In this document: one piece after another, positions 34,665 through 47,133 of the stretch
How positions within the stretch are numbered: the first letter of the stretch is position 1
Layout of the letters: every line of letters starts with the position of its first letter
Source of the DNA: Gymnothorax reevesii
Taxonomy: Eukaryota; Chordata; Actinopteri; Anguilliformes; Muraenidae
Direction: 5' to 3'
Length of the DNA stretch: 64,000 nucleotides
NCBI GenBank assembly: GCA_029721435.1
Contig: CM056580.1
Span: 71,387,367-71,451,366, forward strand
Position numbers and translations under genes: made by a program
Notes under the pieces: model-generated
Databases searched by the model: none
What the model was told of the DNA's origin: nothing
Seen by the model: only the letters and a program-made list of their open reading frames with translations

Positions 34665-37600
34665 TTTTTACCTGTTTTAATTTTTCCATATATTTTCTCT
34701 CATGAAAAATGAAAAGGTTAAACATGTTTGAAAGGGGAAAAATTCAATCTGGCAGCAAAGCACATTTGAAGCAAAATAACATACACTGAGCATCTCAAAA
34801 TAATACAAATTGACAAACCAATTCCCTTAAACCAATTTTCCATTTAAAAATATGTTTTTGTTATTCCGTGCTGGCTGTCTGCACCTGCTGTGAAATTGCT
34901 GGGAATTATTGTGACCAGGTGACGAGAGGATGTGGGAGCAGAAGAAATTAACCATCAAACCTCAAAAAGTGAGACTTTCAATGCTGCACAGTCACTGTAC
35001 ACTGACCTCAGGGTTCAGTGAACATAATTATGTGGAAAAGAACAGGGGAAAAGACAATGAAACCTAGACCTAAATTGAGCCATTCATTCTGTCAAATCAG
35101 CCACTGCTTTCCGGCTAAGTGTGCAAAGCCAACTCTGCTGATTGCTACAGTCTTTTGTTTTGTAACTGCAAAACTAACCGTATTAACTACCTAGCTTTGA
35201 AGAAACTAAGAACTACCTTCACAGACAGGTTTTGCAATTTTCTAAACTGAATTAAACTCATAATAGTGATTCTCCAGGGAAAAAAAACTCTTTTGTTCTG
35301 GATTAAGCTTAATTTGTATCCATGAAATGAGCCAAAAATAAAGCAAAATAAAACTTTAAAACCTGTGTAGATTAAGGATGTTCGCTTTGCAGTTGAAAGT
35401 AGAAACACTTCTTCTCTGTTGAAGGTTAGTTTGAGCCAATTGTATGAACTATTCAAATCTCTGTTTATTTCCATTATCTTGATTCCTGGCATAATCTCTA
35501 TGATATGGATATATGACATTTGCCTATTTCTTCACCTAGTGCAAATCTATGAAGTTTTACTGCGCAGATTTTCATTTTTGATTTCATATGGCTTTGGGTA
35601 CCCTAAAATACTATTGTGCAGAATGAGATATGGCTTGCTGTTAATGGCTCTTTGTAAATATGTGTAGTTGCATTCTACCACTGTGCAGGAGTGTGCCAGC
35701 AGCACACGAGCATTTCAACAATGAGGAGTAACTCAGTTACAGAAGATTACTGTTGGCCAGACCCTGAGATAATTTATGGTAGCAAACTCAACATCCTGCC
35801 CTGTTCAGCAGAGCCGAGCGATATAAACTGGAAGTGTGTGGATAAATGTTTTTCTTTCATTGCTTTTTCAGCATTTCAACACTATTTTGTAAAACATTTT
35901 GACCCATTACAGCGCTGCAGAGTAGAATTTAAAATGTTATCTCTGATATCCTCTTTTTCATGAGAGATATGTATGTGGATTACAGTGTATAATCAAATAA
36001 TATACCTTATAATCAATGTTGTGGATATGCAGGAAATTTTTTGCAAGATCCACTTAACTTAAATGGGAAAATCCAGTACAGTGCATCTCCTTCTACTTAC
36101 AGCTATTACTGCTCTCCAGTCTGCAATGCAGCATAGATTTATGTGACTGGTGTTACTTAGATCCCCAGCAATAGGAATAAGCTCTACGTCCAATTAGTTC
36201 TCAATGCCCACTTAACTGTGGTCTTAGTGGGCAGTCATCCAGAGTGAATTCCAGTTCATTTTAAACCATTGATGCTGTCAGAATATTGAGAAGTTAAATG
36301 GTTTCAATCAAGCTGATGATTAAGCAGAATCAGTCTGTTAAGTGCCTGACTGGAACAAAAGTCTGCAGACTCTGCAGCCCTCTTGGGTGGAATTTGAAAA
36401 TTGAGGCCCAGCTCCAGTGAATATCCGTGTTATAATTAAAATAGATTATTTTGTTCCGCTGAGGGTAAAAACTGCTTCATTTTGTGCCGGCTACTTTGCT
36501 CCAGAACAGGCTTTGTAGAGGAAATGGAAGAAGAATGCCTGCTTTGTCTTGCTTGCGCCAGCAATGGATCTCTGGTGGGTTTCCATGCATATTGCTTCTA
36601 GGAGGGAGGGCTCACATGTCACGCAGAGAGGCTAATTCCAGTCTGAGGCGAGGCAAAATGGCTAAGGGATAGCAGCATACTCCCCCTGCCTTTTTTTCCT
36701 CGTTATTTGCGTCATTCAAATCCACATCCACATGACCAAGACAGGAAATTTGCATGGTCTTTTCATCCGCTTTCCCAGACCAGATTCGCTTATTGCCAGC
36801 GAGGGTAAAATCACGCAAATTCAACTGACTCAAAAAGATGCACAATGTTATGCTCCTTCATTCGAGACATTTTACACAAAGGAAAAATGAGGAATAACGT
36901 TTTCAAGGAGGAACAAATATAGCCTGTAGTGAGGATAGCATAGACAATGGCCACTGCCATGTTTAAATATTATATGTGGAACATATAGATGTCCGTTCCA
37001 TTATTCTGTTACAGATAAAGCCACAGCTCTTTGTTTTGGAATCATGCTGTAGTAGAACAACGTATTAATTAACAGCAAGGCTATAACCATCGCTGGGGAC
37101 ACCATGATTGCTTCCTCTGTATTTTTTCTTGCCCAATTCAAAAGCATATACTCAATTTTAATGCCTGAGTGGGAACACGGACCACTATTAATTCAGGAAG
37201 TGAGTAGGCAGTTTTCTGAATTCTAAGTCTACTCTGCAGGGAGATGTACAGCATTTAAACTGTAAAATGGACCCTGAAACAAATGAACAAATTAAATGGT
37301 AAAGCAAGTCAAAACCCCTTTTCCACCCAGCCTATCTTGGTTGACCTTGGTATTTTTTGAGTACTACTGACGTCTCTGATTTGCAAAAAAATGTTACAAT
37401 GATAGAAAACAGGAAATGCTGAGAAACGAATTGCACATTATCAGACATTATTTGTCAGGCCTTATCATATGTAACAGCTTCCATGACAAAAAACAATTTG
37501 CTGAAACTGCAAAAGGCTCATGGGAGCTATAGCTGGTTTGAAGTGAGAGTTAGAACCAGTCAATGTTCTTCACACTGCAACATAAATATTTATACATACA

Positions 37601-38022
37601 TATATTACTTTATGGTATTTATGCAAATTCTTGATAAATGCCGGTGAACTGGGGAAATTGTATAAATGTGTGAAGCATTTGAAAAGGAGAAATTGAATGA
37701 TGCATGGTTTCTGAAGCTCACTGATTTTCCATGAGACTAAAATTATTTTGACTCTATCCTGTGACTACTGACTGACTCATTTTAGTAATACATTTTTTTT
37801 TGTTCTCTGCAAAAATCTCAGTGAGAAAATATTCAAGTTTTAGCATAAAAATGCAAAATGGGAGATTCAATTTAGAGAATTTTTTGGATTAATTCTTATT
37901 TATGTATTTGTCATCATTACAATATCACTTGTAATAAATGTATTCAGTGTGGCCAACTGGGGTATCTTGGTTATTTGTTAGTTATTAATTTCTTAATCAT
38001 TAGAAGCTCATTTATTGGTCTT
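34663..38022. other. Intergenic DNA, no gene recognised
   Basis: There are no convincing exons. Several short frames (35187-35519 minus, 35419-35667 plus, 35691-35963 plus) lack motifs and splice context. Non-coding regulatory sequence may be present but cannot be recognised without comparison. Confidence 0.5.
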
Positions 38023-38615
38023 TGTTAGGAAGTAGTCGAGGGAACGCCAGATGCAGCATCCAGAAGCGTTTATTTAATCACAAAAACACTAAATGAGAAA
38101 AGTTGGCAAACAAGCCAGAAATAAAACACCGTGTACAAGCACTGAACCACTGGGAGAAACTAAGGTACACTGCCCAATGCTGGGTGAAACAGAAGTACAC
38201 ACTTAATGAGTGGCTATTTAGAAAACAAAAACTTGACCTAACTAAACTCACAGAAACACTGGGAGACTTAGACAAGGGCAGACAAGACTGGGGCACAGCA
38301 GAACGCAAGACTCCAGAATCGCACAAAGGATATACTTTGGACGGCACAGGCGCTGAGATTTCACAGTGTAGCACAAAGCAAATTCAAAGTTCTGTCTGAC
38401 GGTCGCCTCTCTCTTTCTCAATGATATACCCACGAGAGGAGGCGGGGACTCGGAACACAGTCTTGAATGGAAAGAGAAACACATGGGATTAATAAAACAA
38501 TTACACGAGAACCAGGTAAACAATAATGACTCGAGACAAGACGCTGAGACAATCAAAAAGTAAAAAGTAATAAGCACAAAGACAAAAGCAGCACACATGA
38601 GGCAGATGCATAACA
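38023..38615 (-). mobile_element. Solo LTR, 593 bp
   Basis: On the minus strand it begins TGTTATGCATCTGCCTCATG and ends TTCCTAACA. AATAAACGC lies near its end (about 38075). A perfect 5-bp duplication, GTCTT, flanks it (38018-38022 and 38616-38620). There is no internal retrotransposon sequence. It is distinct from the LTR at 26362. Confidence 0.8.
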
Positions 38616-38731
38616 GTCTTGGTTATTTGGTGAAAAACTTGTTTGATTGTTAGTCTAGCGATCTACACCTGGTATAGGTTGAGACCAATCATTGGTTAGA
38701 GACTTCGATACCCTATCACTGCCCACAGCAC

Positions 38732-40015
38732 TGCAAAAATGTTCTATCGAACATCAGTGGAACTCTATAGAACATTTTAGTAGAACAGCATGTTCAATAG
38801 GATTTTCTGTGTGTTCTATAGGAATTTGCTAGAAACCTACAGAGCACCTCTATGGAAAATAATTTTTTTTTTTAATAAGATTATTGCTGTTCCACAAGAC
38901 CTTCCTATAGAATACCTAGTTGAAAAACCTGTTCTATAGGATTTTGATGGTCTTTAGGACGTTCTAATAGAACAAAAGCTTTAATGGGAAAGACATCTTA
39001 AGTAAGGGTTAAATAAAAATAAAAATAAATCTTATGACTCCTTGCAATGTTCGGTCGAAGGGTAAATTTGCCTTTCGTGTACCCGGATTCTAGAAGTGAG
39101 AGACTGGACTAATGGTATGAAAATGTGCAATATGCAGTGATATCCACTATACTGAAGTAGCAAGGAAATCTTGTCCCGTTTAACTTTAAGGTGTGCTTAT
39201 AAGCACATAGGGTACCAGGCAAATACCAACTCATTGATTCTCTGATCAGACCATTGATCGACTGACTGATCACACTACTTAGCAATATTTCTGTTACCAT
39301 ATATGAAGACCTCTTTCCATTCCCTTGGCAGCAATTCAAAAATATAAATGTAAGGCTTTACAACTTTATTATGCTGTAATGGAAAAGTCGTGTTCCTCTT
39401 TTGCTTACGAAAACAGAATTATGTTGAAAGTTTGAGCTTTTGAGCTTCTCCCTTCATTTAAAAAATTCTATCAAATTATTCCTTTCCATTTACATGCATG
39501 TGATTGCAAATTATATGCAGATTTAGAATAAATTTGAATACAGTTTGAGGTCTGCTAAGAATTATTCCCACCATTTTTATACATGTATCATGGTCACCAA
39601 ACAGGATTACTAACATGGCGTTCCTTTTCAGCGAAGGCACTCAGTTCCTTCCAATTCAATTCAAATAGGTCAGGATCAAGTACAATCAGCATTTTCCCAG
39701 TTGCCCGATAGCTCACTTGGTTAAAGCATGGTGTTGCAAAGCAGAAATGTCTGGGTTTGAGCCCCGGTCAGAGTAGCACACAATTGGCCATTATGCTATA
39801 TGGATGCAAAAACATGGTTGCTTTGTTTGTAGCCTTCCAGATTTGGGTGGGATTGCAGATGCCAAATTGGGGGGGTTCATCAAGAGCTGTTCTATAGAGA
39901 TTTTTGATGGAACTATTATCTATTGAACTTTTTTCTAAAGGAGTCAAGGTACTAAATTTCTATAGCATTCTATTGAACTGTCCTATAGGATTCCTATGGC
40001 ACCTTTTTTGCAGGG
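38732..40015. mobile_element. CACTA-like non-autonomous element with CTATAG subterminal repeats
   Basis: The left end reads CACTGCAAAAATG. The right end read in reverse is CCCTGCAAAAAAGG, nearly the same. Both flanking zones (38745-38960 and 39885-40000) are packed with copies of TTCTATAG, CTATAGGA and GTTCTATA in both orientations, like the subterminal repeats of CACTA elements. The middle is non-coding and contains a tRNA-like sequence (39703-39775). No clear target duplication. Confidence 0.5.
39703..39775 (+). repeat. tRNA-like sequence, probable SINE head or tRNA pseudogene
   Basis: A box-like internal promoter TAGCTCACTTGGTTA near 39709 and a B-box-like GGTTTGAGCCC near 39755 are spaced as in tRNA. 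The T arm CTGGG/CCCGG can pair. The acceptor ends do not pair, so it is not a working tRNA. The putative anticodon loop reads TGC (Ala-like), but the stem is poor. Confidence 0.55.
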
Positions 40016-41844
40016 ATGCAACTTAAAATCCTGTAACACCAGCATCACTGGGAGTTGGGGTCGAAGAGGTTTTAAAACACACAAAGCAACAAACATGATA
40101 GCCGTTTAAAATAACACATAGCCAACAGGGAACTTAGCAGGACAAATAGAAAAAGTAGAGGACTACAACTGGATTATCAATTAGCATTTTTTTTTTTTTT
40201 TTTGGAAGTGGTTATGATTTATATGGCAAGTATTAATTTTCCCCAGTATTCATTTGCACCCCTACCATATAGTGTCATACACTGATTTTCTTCAAGGCCC
40301 TGTTGCGAATGTATGGATAACATTCAGAAGATGTGAATGGCATATTCATAAAATAGTGAAGTAGTGCTGAATGATGTAGATGATACAAAACAGAAATAAA
40401 GATGGAAATAACTCTGCAGTATGACAGACAAAGCAAGCCTTTGTTTGGAAGAAGCAGTGCATTCTCATTATCTCTAGGGCAAGTCCGTGCTTCTTTTTCG
40501 CAGTCTCTGCAAAAGTCAAATCCTCGTCATCAGGCTGAACAGAGTTCTTTTCAGTTCTAATGGGGAGTGACTGGTTTCTGAGCGAAAGTTGAGAATGTCA
40601 AAGAATATTCATGTGTCATGTGTGAATCACCTCTTGTGCAGAGCTGCAATAAAAGTGTGTTCTGTGCCTCTAACAGTGTTTCTCATCTCTGCACATCATC
40701 TGAGCATCCATCCCTACTCTTCACCTCAGAGCATTCTCTTCAACTCTCTCTGTGAAATGAAGTGGTCTGGAAAATGCAAGAGAGACAGCGATTTTGAGCG
40801 GCCCAAGAACAACTGAGCCCCATGACATTGACAGTGACCAGCAAAACCAAAGATAAAGGCGGTATGACAGTTCGAAGCAATTTGAGTAGTTTCCTCAAGG
40901 CCAACTGAGTGGCCTCACAAAAAGAGAGTTGTTTTCAGATTAGTCTGAAGGAATTCATTTAAAAAAAATGATTAACAAATTTCTTGAGAATTCACTTAAA
41001 TGCCAGTGTGAATGACTAAATCCTTACATACGATTTGGAATATTTGCAAATTGAGCTTCATACTCAATTTAAAGTAGATGTTGAATACAGATGCTGCTCC
41101 TTTGAATATTATTCTAATCGGTCTATCTCAATACAGTCCATCGGTCTATCGCATTTCTGGATCTAAAAATAGGAATTGATACCTTGTGTATTCCCCTGTA
41201 TCGAGTATTTATTATTTTGTTTTTACAGAAAATGAAATTGCCATTACAATGGAGGCAGGAGAGGAGACTGAGCACGTGGCCCAACCTTCAGCCCTTACAG
41301 CGCTGACACTGCACATTACGCTGTATGTAAGCATTATCCCCTTTACGTCATGATGAAGTTAGCATCACTTGCCCCGAGGGCCAGCACTGTCCCTTTACTT
41401 AGGCACACCATCGCCTAATGGAGAAAATAGCCCACTGCCTCACCCCCTTGCCGGGCTGCGTGTCACCGCTATTCAGATTATGATTCCTCTATTACATTTA
41501 TCCAGGTTGGATAAGGGAAGCAAAAGAAAGGATGGGGTATGGGTAGGGATGGGAGGGTTGCTTGTCCGGGCAAATGCTGCTTCAGTGATGACTTTTTCAC
41601 CGGCGGCTTGACAGTTGCATTTGTATGACTGATTAAGCCTTCGATTCTTCCTGTCAGCGGCTCGCTCGACTGGCCGAGGATCATCATCATCTGAAACGGA
41701 TTGCCGTCCCTCCTGTAGATGATCAAACAAAGCCCTAGGAGGCCTTAGAGGTTAATATTCAATATCATATTGAGAGAAGAATGACAGCACACAGGCTGTT
41801 TGGGAGACAGTGGGGGGAGGGAATTATTTTCAGCAATTGTCATT
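40016..41844. other. Intergenic DNA, no gene recognised
   Basis: No supported coding sequence. Poly-T at 40188-40203. Confidence 0.5.
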
Positions 41845-43169
41845 GGGCTCTAAACTCGTTGACCAGGCACAGGCGGGGCGCAGGCGCGGCGAATGGGGGG
41901 AGTGCCGCGCCAACAGGGTGTATCCAGGCGTATTTTGCAATTTCGCGCCCGGCACAGCCTGGCGCAAGTACTCCTTTGTCCCGCCTCTGTCCCTCCTGCG
42001 GGCACAAGTGGCAAAGAGGGAGGCATAGAGTGGGTTTAACACAGCCGAGTCAAATCTTCACCAATCAAATGAGCTCCTCTCCTCACCTTTTGAAATATTG
42101 GAATAAAGAAGCCTCTGTCCTATATCTGCATGATGCGTTACTGTTGCATTTTACTTTGCTGCTTCAGGCATGTTTTCTGCACCACTTACGTCTATATTAA
42201 GCATTACGAATATGAGTTAGCTGGCTTGCTAGGGCATTCGCAAATTATTACCATTAACGGACTTGAATGGAATTTCAAGACGAAACTACATCAGATCATT
42301 CAAACTTGTGAAGTTTTGGGATTAACATGCATGGACAACAATGCAAAATACGTTACACATTTATTTTCAATATGTGATCTTCACTCAGTACAAAATCATA
42401 GCAATCAGGCTGTATTCCTTTCACCCACTAAAAACGATAAAACCTAAGTGAAAATAATAGTATTAAGCCACTTGCACACTAGACACGAAACAAATTTTTC
42501 ACACAACAGATTACATTCAATGCCAATTCAAAGACACAAATACACGTATTCCCATCTTTGCATTGACTTTGAAAGTAATCAGTCGCGCGAAAAATTTGTT
42601 TTGCGTCCGGTATGAAACCAGCTGAAAGGACACATACCTACATAGCCTACACGCGCACTCACGTGCCCACATGCTCACATCTCTCTCTCTCTCTCTTTGA
42701 TCTGACATCAGGATCTGACATCAATCGATATTGATAGTATAATTTATGTGCTGATTCAGATAGTTACATTAAATAGTGGTTGCTGTAATTATTTATTACA
42801 TTGGAATGTGCCTGACATTCTGGAAACCTGCCTGTGAGGTTTCGGTGACGCTTGCGCACTGTGCGCCGGTCAGCCAAATTATCACTGCACAGAAAATAAA
42901 CCAGGTTGGAGCTGGCGAGCTCTCTGCGCACTTTCGGCGGGACCTTTATCCACGAAATTGTCACTGCGTCATGATGAATATGTGACACCTCCCCTTACTA
43001 CGCCGCCACACCCATCTCGGCGCACGGCCATCTACGGAATTGCCAAAGTGGCTGCGCACGGTGTTGCACCGCACGAAATTACCACTGCGCGGGCTGCACC
43101 GGACGAAATTACCACTGCATGAGCTACGCCACACTGCATCACCCTGCGCTGCGCCAAGAAATTAGACCC
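41845..43169. mobile_element. Harbinger-like non-autonomous element, copy 1
   Basis: The ends are GGGCTCTAAACTCG (left) and GGGTCTAATTTCTTGG (right, reversed). Its whole length is repeated, with a large insertion, at 48680-52691. Markers include CCAATCAAATGAGCTCCTCT near 42062, GGACAACAATGCAAAATACG near 42333 and a right-hand part with three close copies of the CACGAAATTACCACTGC type (43070-43130). A palindromic MITE sits in the middle (42466-42623). The superfamily is inferred from GGG-starting ends and the 3-bp duplication seen in copy 2. No transposase. Confidence 0.6.
42466..42623. mobile_element. Palindromic MITE, copy a
   Basis: The two halves are imperfect reverse complements. Outer words are CGAAACAAATTTTTCACAC and GCGCGAAAAATTTGTTTTGC. 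The same palindrome occurs at 45338-45503, and in copy 2 of the host element, where it is split. It was therefore part of the host element before that element copied itself. Confidence 0.65.
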
Positions 43170-44816
43170 TATTGCATAATATCCAGAAGATAGTTGTGCT
43201 GCCACGGTCAAATGTCCATTTCTGATATAATGTGAAGTGTACAGCAACAAGACAAGAGGCAGTGGCTGTGACATGCACTGGTAGGATAACTTCTCCTCCT
43301 GGATTCAGACCCACAAAGTGTAAGTTAACTGTACATGAAATATTTTTTTCTCGAAAATTCACAACAGATACAAATACCCAGATCTTTTTTTCCTGGATAT
43401 GAACCCTGATTTTTTATTTATTTATATTTTTTTGCTTTCAGGATAATGGAGTTGCAAGAGCCTGTCATTTGCTTGCGCATGCAAATATCCAATTGTCTGC
43501 ACATCAGCTGCATGTCAAAATAGTTCCCCTTTATCCTCTTATTCACTGGTGGCTCTTACTGTCAGATTTGAATGTGAATAATGAGGGTTGAGGTTATTTG
43601 ATCAGTACAATGCAAACCTAAACATACTCTTACCATTTTAATTTATATGATTCTGGCTACATGCTTATCCATAATTCATAAGTCCAGAGCCAATGAAAGG
43701 CATTTGTTGCATAAAATTAAAATATTTCTGTGCTCTACATCGCAGTACTTTCTAACAGAGCTAATTACCATAAAAAGATAATGAGTATCCTTTAAAAAGG
43801 TTCACGCTGTCTGATGCTATAGTGCAAGATATTTGAAGGCTAATTTTCTTTAAGAGGTAACAGAGGTTTGGCAGTGCGTCTCACTGGTAGCTTAAAATAG
43901 AATTATTTTCTTCAATCGTCACCTAAAGATAGGTGTGCAGACAGCCATCATTCTTTCTTGCACTTCAAACCTGTCACCCATGGCTGAAAAGCACATGCAA
44001 AGCACAACCAGAAGGAAAAAGAAATGACGGCTCAATCATTTGTATTGAGGTCAACGTCATTACATGAAGACCAAATGACAATTAGCATTGTTTACATTAC
44101 ATGCTGCTATAATTTATAATTTATAATATATAATTTAATGTTACAACCAGACATTGATATTAAAGTCAGCATTATAATCCTACATCTTCCATAAACAGTA
44201 GAAAAAAAAGGGGGGAGATGGAAAACGATGTGGGAAACTGAATGAAAACAAAGCCAAATATACCACAGCATCCAATGCAAAAAATATGAATTAAGAAGGA
44301 AGAAAAATGTTTTTTACTGACATAAATTAGCATATGACTGCAAATTTGATACCATTGTCGAATCAGCATGGCGCCAGCTCCAGGGTGGCATGATTGATAT
44401 TTCAATAATATTTCTGTCGACCAGAAAATTTGTCCGAGAATTTCCAAGCATTAATCCTACACTTTTGTGTAAACACTGCTGACAGATATCAGGTATCCAA
44501 TCTCTAGCAAGACTAGAAGGAGGGGAGTCAGAGGGATATGTATATATTTTCTTTTTCCATTTCAGTGGCTTTTAACACTGACTGCTGGAGAAACCTGGAC
44601 AATTTCTCAAGGCCAGGCATGAATTGAGCTTTCAGGGATGACTTGATGGCTATCAGGTCCAGTGACAAGGGCCAGACACCTGCTGAGTCCAAGCATGACA
44701 AGCCAGTTGAGACTATTTTCACTTCTAAAAAAAAAAAGGGGGGGGGGGAGCAGTGACCTCTAGTACCCAACAATTCAAATCTTTAGTATTAAATGTGTGA
44801 CAACATTATAATTATA
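43170..44816. other. Intergenic DNA, no gene recognised
   Basis: AT-rich. Mixed A/G homopolymer run near 44727-44749. No exon recognised. Confidence 0.5.
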
Positions 44817-44966
44817 TCCCCGAATGCCAAAAGGCGTTCCGGGGATATTATGTTTTTGGTCTGACCGCCGCCGCCGCTATACGTGTTAATGCGATAACTT
44901 CAGTAAAATTTCAATTAGAAATTTCATTTTATGTATATAGGTAAGTATCATAAAGAGGAAGAACTG

Positions 44967-45928
44967 GGGCCGGTTGCATAAACTTAGTTTAAGACTGGTT
45001 TTCACTGTAGACTGGTCTTAAATTGTCGAGTTAGACTAGTCTAATTAAGACTGTCTGTTGCATAAACCTTAAGACTGACTTAATTTGAGGCAGAAAAATT
45101 AGCCACCTCTCCCCCTGGCTAAGACTGAGATGAGAGCTTTGTTGCCATGGCAGCACATTGTTAGAACACCTGTTAGAGGACACAAAGATACGGCAATATT
45201 TATTGTTTTTCTCAAAAAAAGGAAAAAAAAAATTTACATTGGAAACAGGATTATCAGCTCTGTTATTTATTTATTTATTTTTGTAAGGGGTTCTCCTCCG
45301 GTTTTTTTTTTTTTTTTCTCGTTCACATTTCCGTTTTAAGCTGCTTTCACACCAGACGCGAAACGAATTTTCCGCACGACAGATTACATTCGAAGTAAAT
45401 GCAAAGACCCGAATATACACATGTATTCGCGTCTTTGCGTTGACTTTGAATGCAACTTGTCGTGCGAAAAATTCGTTTCGCGTCCGGTGTGAAAGCGGCT
45501 TTTGATTCTTGCACCAAAGTTTTTGTACATCTTTTACGGTTCTCATGACCGTTGATACTGTTCGTCTCTCCGGAATTTTCAACCCTAACTTGATGACGTG
45601 TCAAATTTTTTGTTTGCTTGATTAAAACGATTGAATAAAATACTTTTCGGCATTATATTCCGCCAGCAAGCAAAGCTTTTCTGTTCCGTTTAAGTGCGGT
45701 GATCTCCCGCTGCCACCGAGTGTCACTGTTGTGTCCGCCATTTTTTTCTGCTCTGTGAAGTGTCTTATTTTACCCATGGTACATAGCGCGACAGGCCATC
45801 TAAGTCAGTCTTAAATAAGTCACTCATAGACAGGTTTTATGCAACAGGCTTATTTATGTGTCCATAGTAAGTCTGACTTAAAATTACATTTAAGTCTAAG
45901 ACTGGGTCTAATTTTATGCAACCGGCCC
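44967..45928. mobile_element. Harbinger-like MITE with 3-bp CTG duplication
   Basis: The left end is GGGCCGGTTGCATAAACTTA and the right end is its near-complement finishing CAACCGGCCC. CTG lies on both sides (44964-44966 and 45929-45931). Inside the ends, words such as TTAAGACTG and AGTCTTAA repeat many times in both orientations. A palindromic MITE is inserted at 45338-45503. No coding sequence. Confidence 0.7.
45338..45503. mobile_element. Palindromic MITE, copy b (best preserved)
   Basis: An almost complete palindrome. The outer GCTTTCACACCAGACGCGAA and GCGTCCGGTGTGAAAGC pair, as do CGAATTTTCCGCACGAC and GTCGTGCGAAAAATTCG. The transcript would fold into one long hairpin with a centre near 45420. 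It is the clearest copy of the family also at 42466 and around 49430/51915. Confidence 0.75.
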
Positions 45929-46280
45929 CTGATTCGATTTTGGACAATTTACAATTTCTAGATTGGCCACCAGGGGCCAAAAACTGAAAAAAATCACTGT
46001 TTTTATCATATCTCTTGGAAATATTTGTCCGACTGACCTCAAATCAAGTGCAAATGAAAGGTCATGACCTGAGGATGTGTCCCACGATGACATTATACCT
46101 GTTCCGTTCAAAATTTTGACACAAGGTGGAGCTTTGTCAAATAAAATTCACCATTTTTGCCGTATCTTTGGGACTATTTGTCCAATTGACATGAAACTAT
46201 GTGCAACTGCAAGGGCATGACCTCACAACGTGTCACATGATGACATCATACCTGTATGGTACAATATTTTGCTACCAGGT

Positions 46281-46598
46281 TTAGATGGACTTAAATGGAA
46301 CTCTTCTGCTGTTTCACTCTATTTTACTTTTCTTTTTTCTTAATTATTAGTTAGCCCGCGGAGGATGGGCTCCCCCACTATAGCTGGGTTCCTCCTGAGA
46401 TTTCTTCCCACTGGGGAGTTTTTTCTCACCACTGTTGGAGGATTTTTCTCCCTACTGGGAGTTTTTTGCCTTATTTGCTGTAGTGGGGAATAGGCTGGGC
46501 GCTGCCTTTTTATTTCTTTAAACTCTCACTGTAAAGCGTCTTTGTGACAGTCTCTGTGAAAAGCGCTATACAAAATAAATTGAATTGAATTGAACTGA
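46281..46598 (+). mobile_element. 5'-truncated LINE fragment
   Basis: It ends in a tandem ATTGAATTGAATTGAA tail, as typical fish non-LTR elements do, preceded by the conserved tail text GTAAAGCGTCTTTGTGACAG and AAAGCGCTATAC. A 7-bp duplication, ACCAGGT, flanks it (46274-46280 and 46599-46605). Only the 3' end was copied, so there is no reverse transcriptase. Confidence 0.75.
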
Positions 46599-46827
46599 AC
46601 CAGGTGGCGCTTTCTGATGGAAAATTACCATTTTGGCCATATCTTCAGAACCATTTGTCCGATTGACCTGAAATTAAGTTCAAATGAAAGGTCATGACCT
46701 GAGGGGCTTTATATTGTATTAGGTCTATTCAAGGATTGGGGAATTGGAGGATTGGGAGCATTCGGGGATATACCCCAAGCCGTCGCCTCCGATGGCATAA
46801 GCCTAGTTATATGATTAGGAATATTCC

Positions 46828-47133
46828 ATTCATCCATCCATCCTCTATACCCGCTTCTTCCTCACTCGGGTCATGGGGGGTTGGAGCCTATACCAGCTGA
46901 CAATGGGCAAAAGGCAGGAACCCACCCTGGACAGCTCCCCAATCCATCACAGGGCACACACACCATTCACTCTCACGCTCATACCTGAGGGCAATTTAGC
47001 GTTTTTGGACTGTGCAAGGAAACCAGAGTACCCGGAGGAAACCAGCGTGAACACAGGGAGAACATGCACACTCTACACAAAAAGGCCTCAGGCTGGACTT
47101 GAACCTATGACGTCCATGCTGGGAGGCAGCAGT
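46828..47133 (-). repeat. Common teleost interspersed repeat (non-LTR 3' end)
   Basis: It contains the well-known fish repeat phrases CATCCATCCATCC, GGAGCCTATACCAGC, ACCATTCACTCTCACGCTCA, GTACCCGGAGGAAACCAGCG and GGGAGAACATGCACACTC in the normal order. The ATCC-type tail at the left places the 3' end there, so the strand is minus. The exact LINE family is uncertain. Confidence 0.7.

Larger units (their letters stand above)
44817..46806 (+). mobile_element. Non-autonomous Helitron with nested insertions
   Basis: The 5' end begins TCCCCGAATGCC after A (44816). The 3' end is CTAG (46803-46806), followed by T. A hairpin GCCGTCG-CCTC-CGATGGC (46779-46796) lies six bases before CTAG. TC start, CTAG end, 3' hairpin and insertion between A and T are the diagnostic set for Helitrons. 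The interior holds about three degenerate copies of a roughly 140-bp unit (near 45990-46080, 46150-46250, 46635-46700, marked by ATTTGTCCGA and GGTCATGACCT), a Harbinger-like element (44967-45928) and a LINE tail (46281-46598). Confidence 0.65.

Noticed and set aside
39703..39775. Functional tRNA gene
   Set aside because: Acceptor arm does not pair and anticodon stem is poor; a SINE head or pseudogene is more likely.
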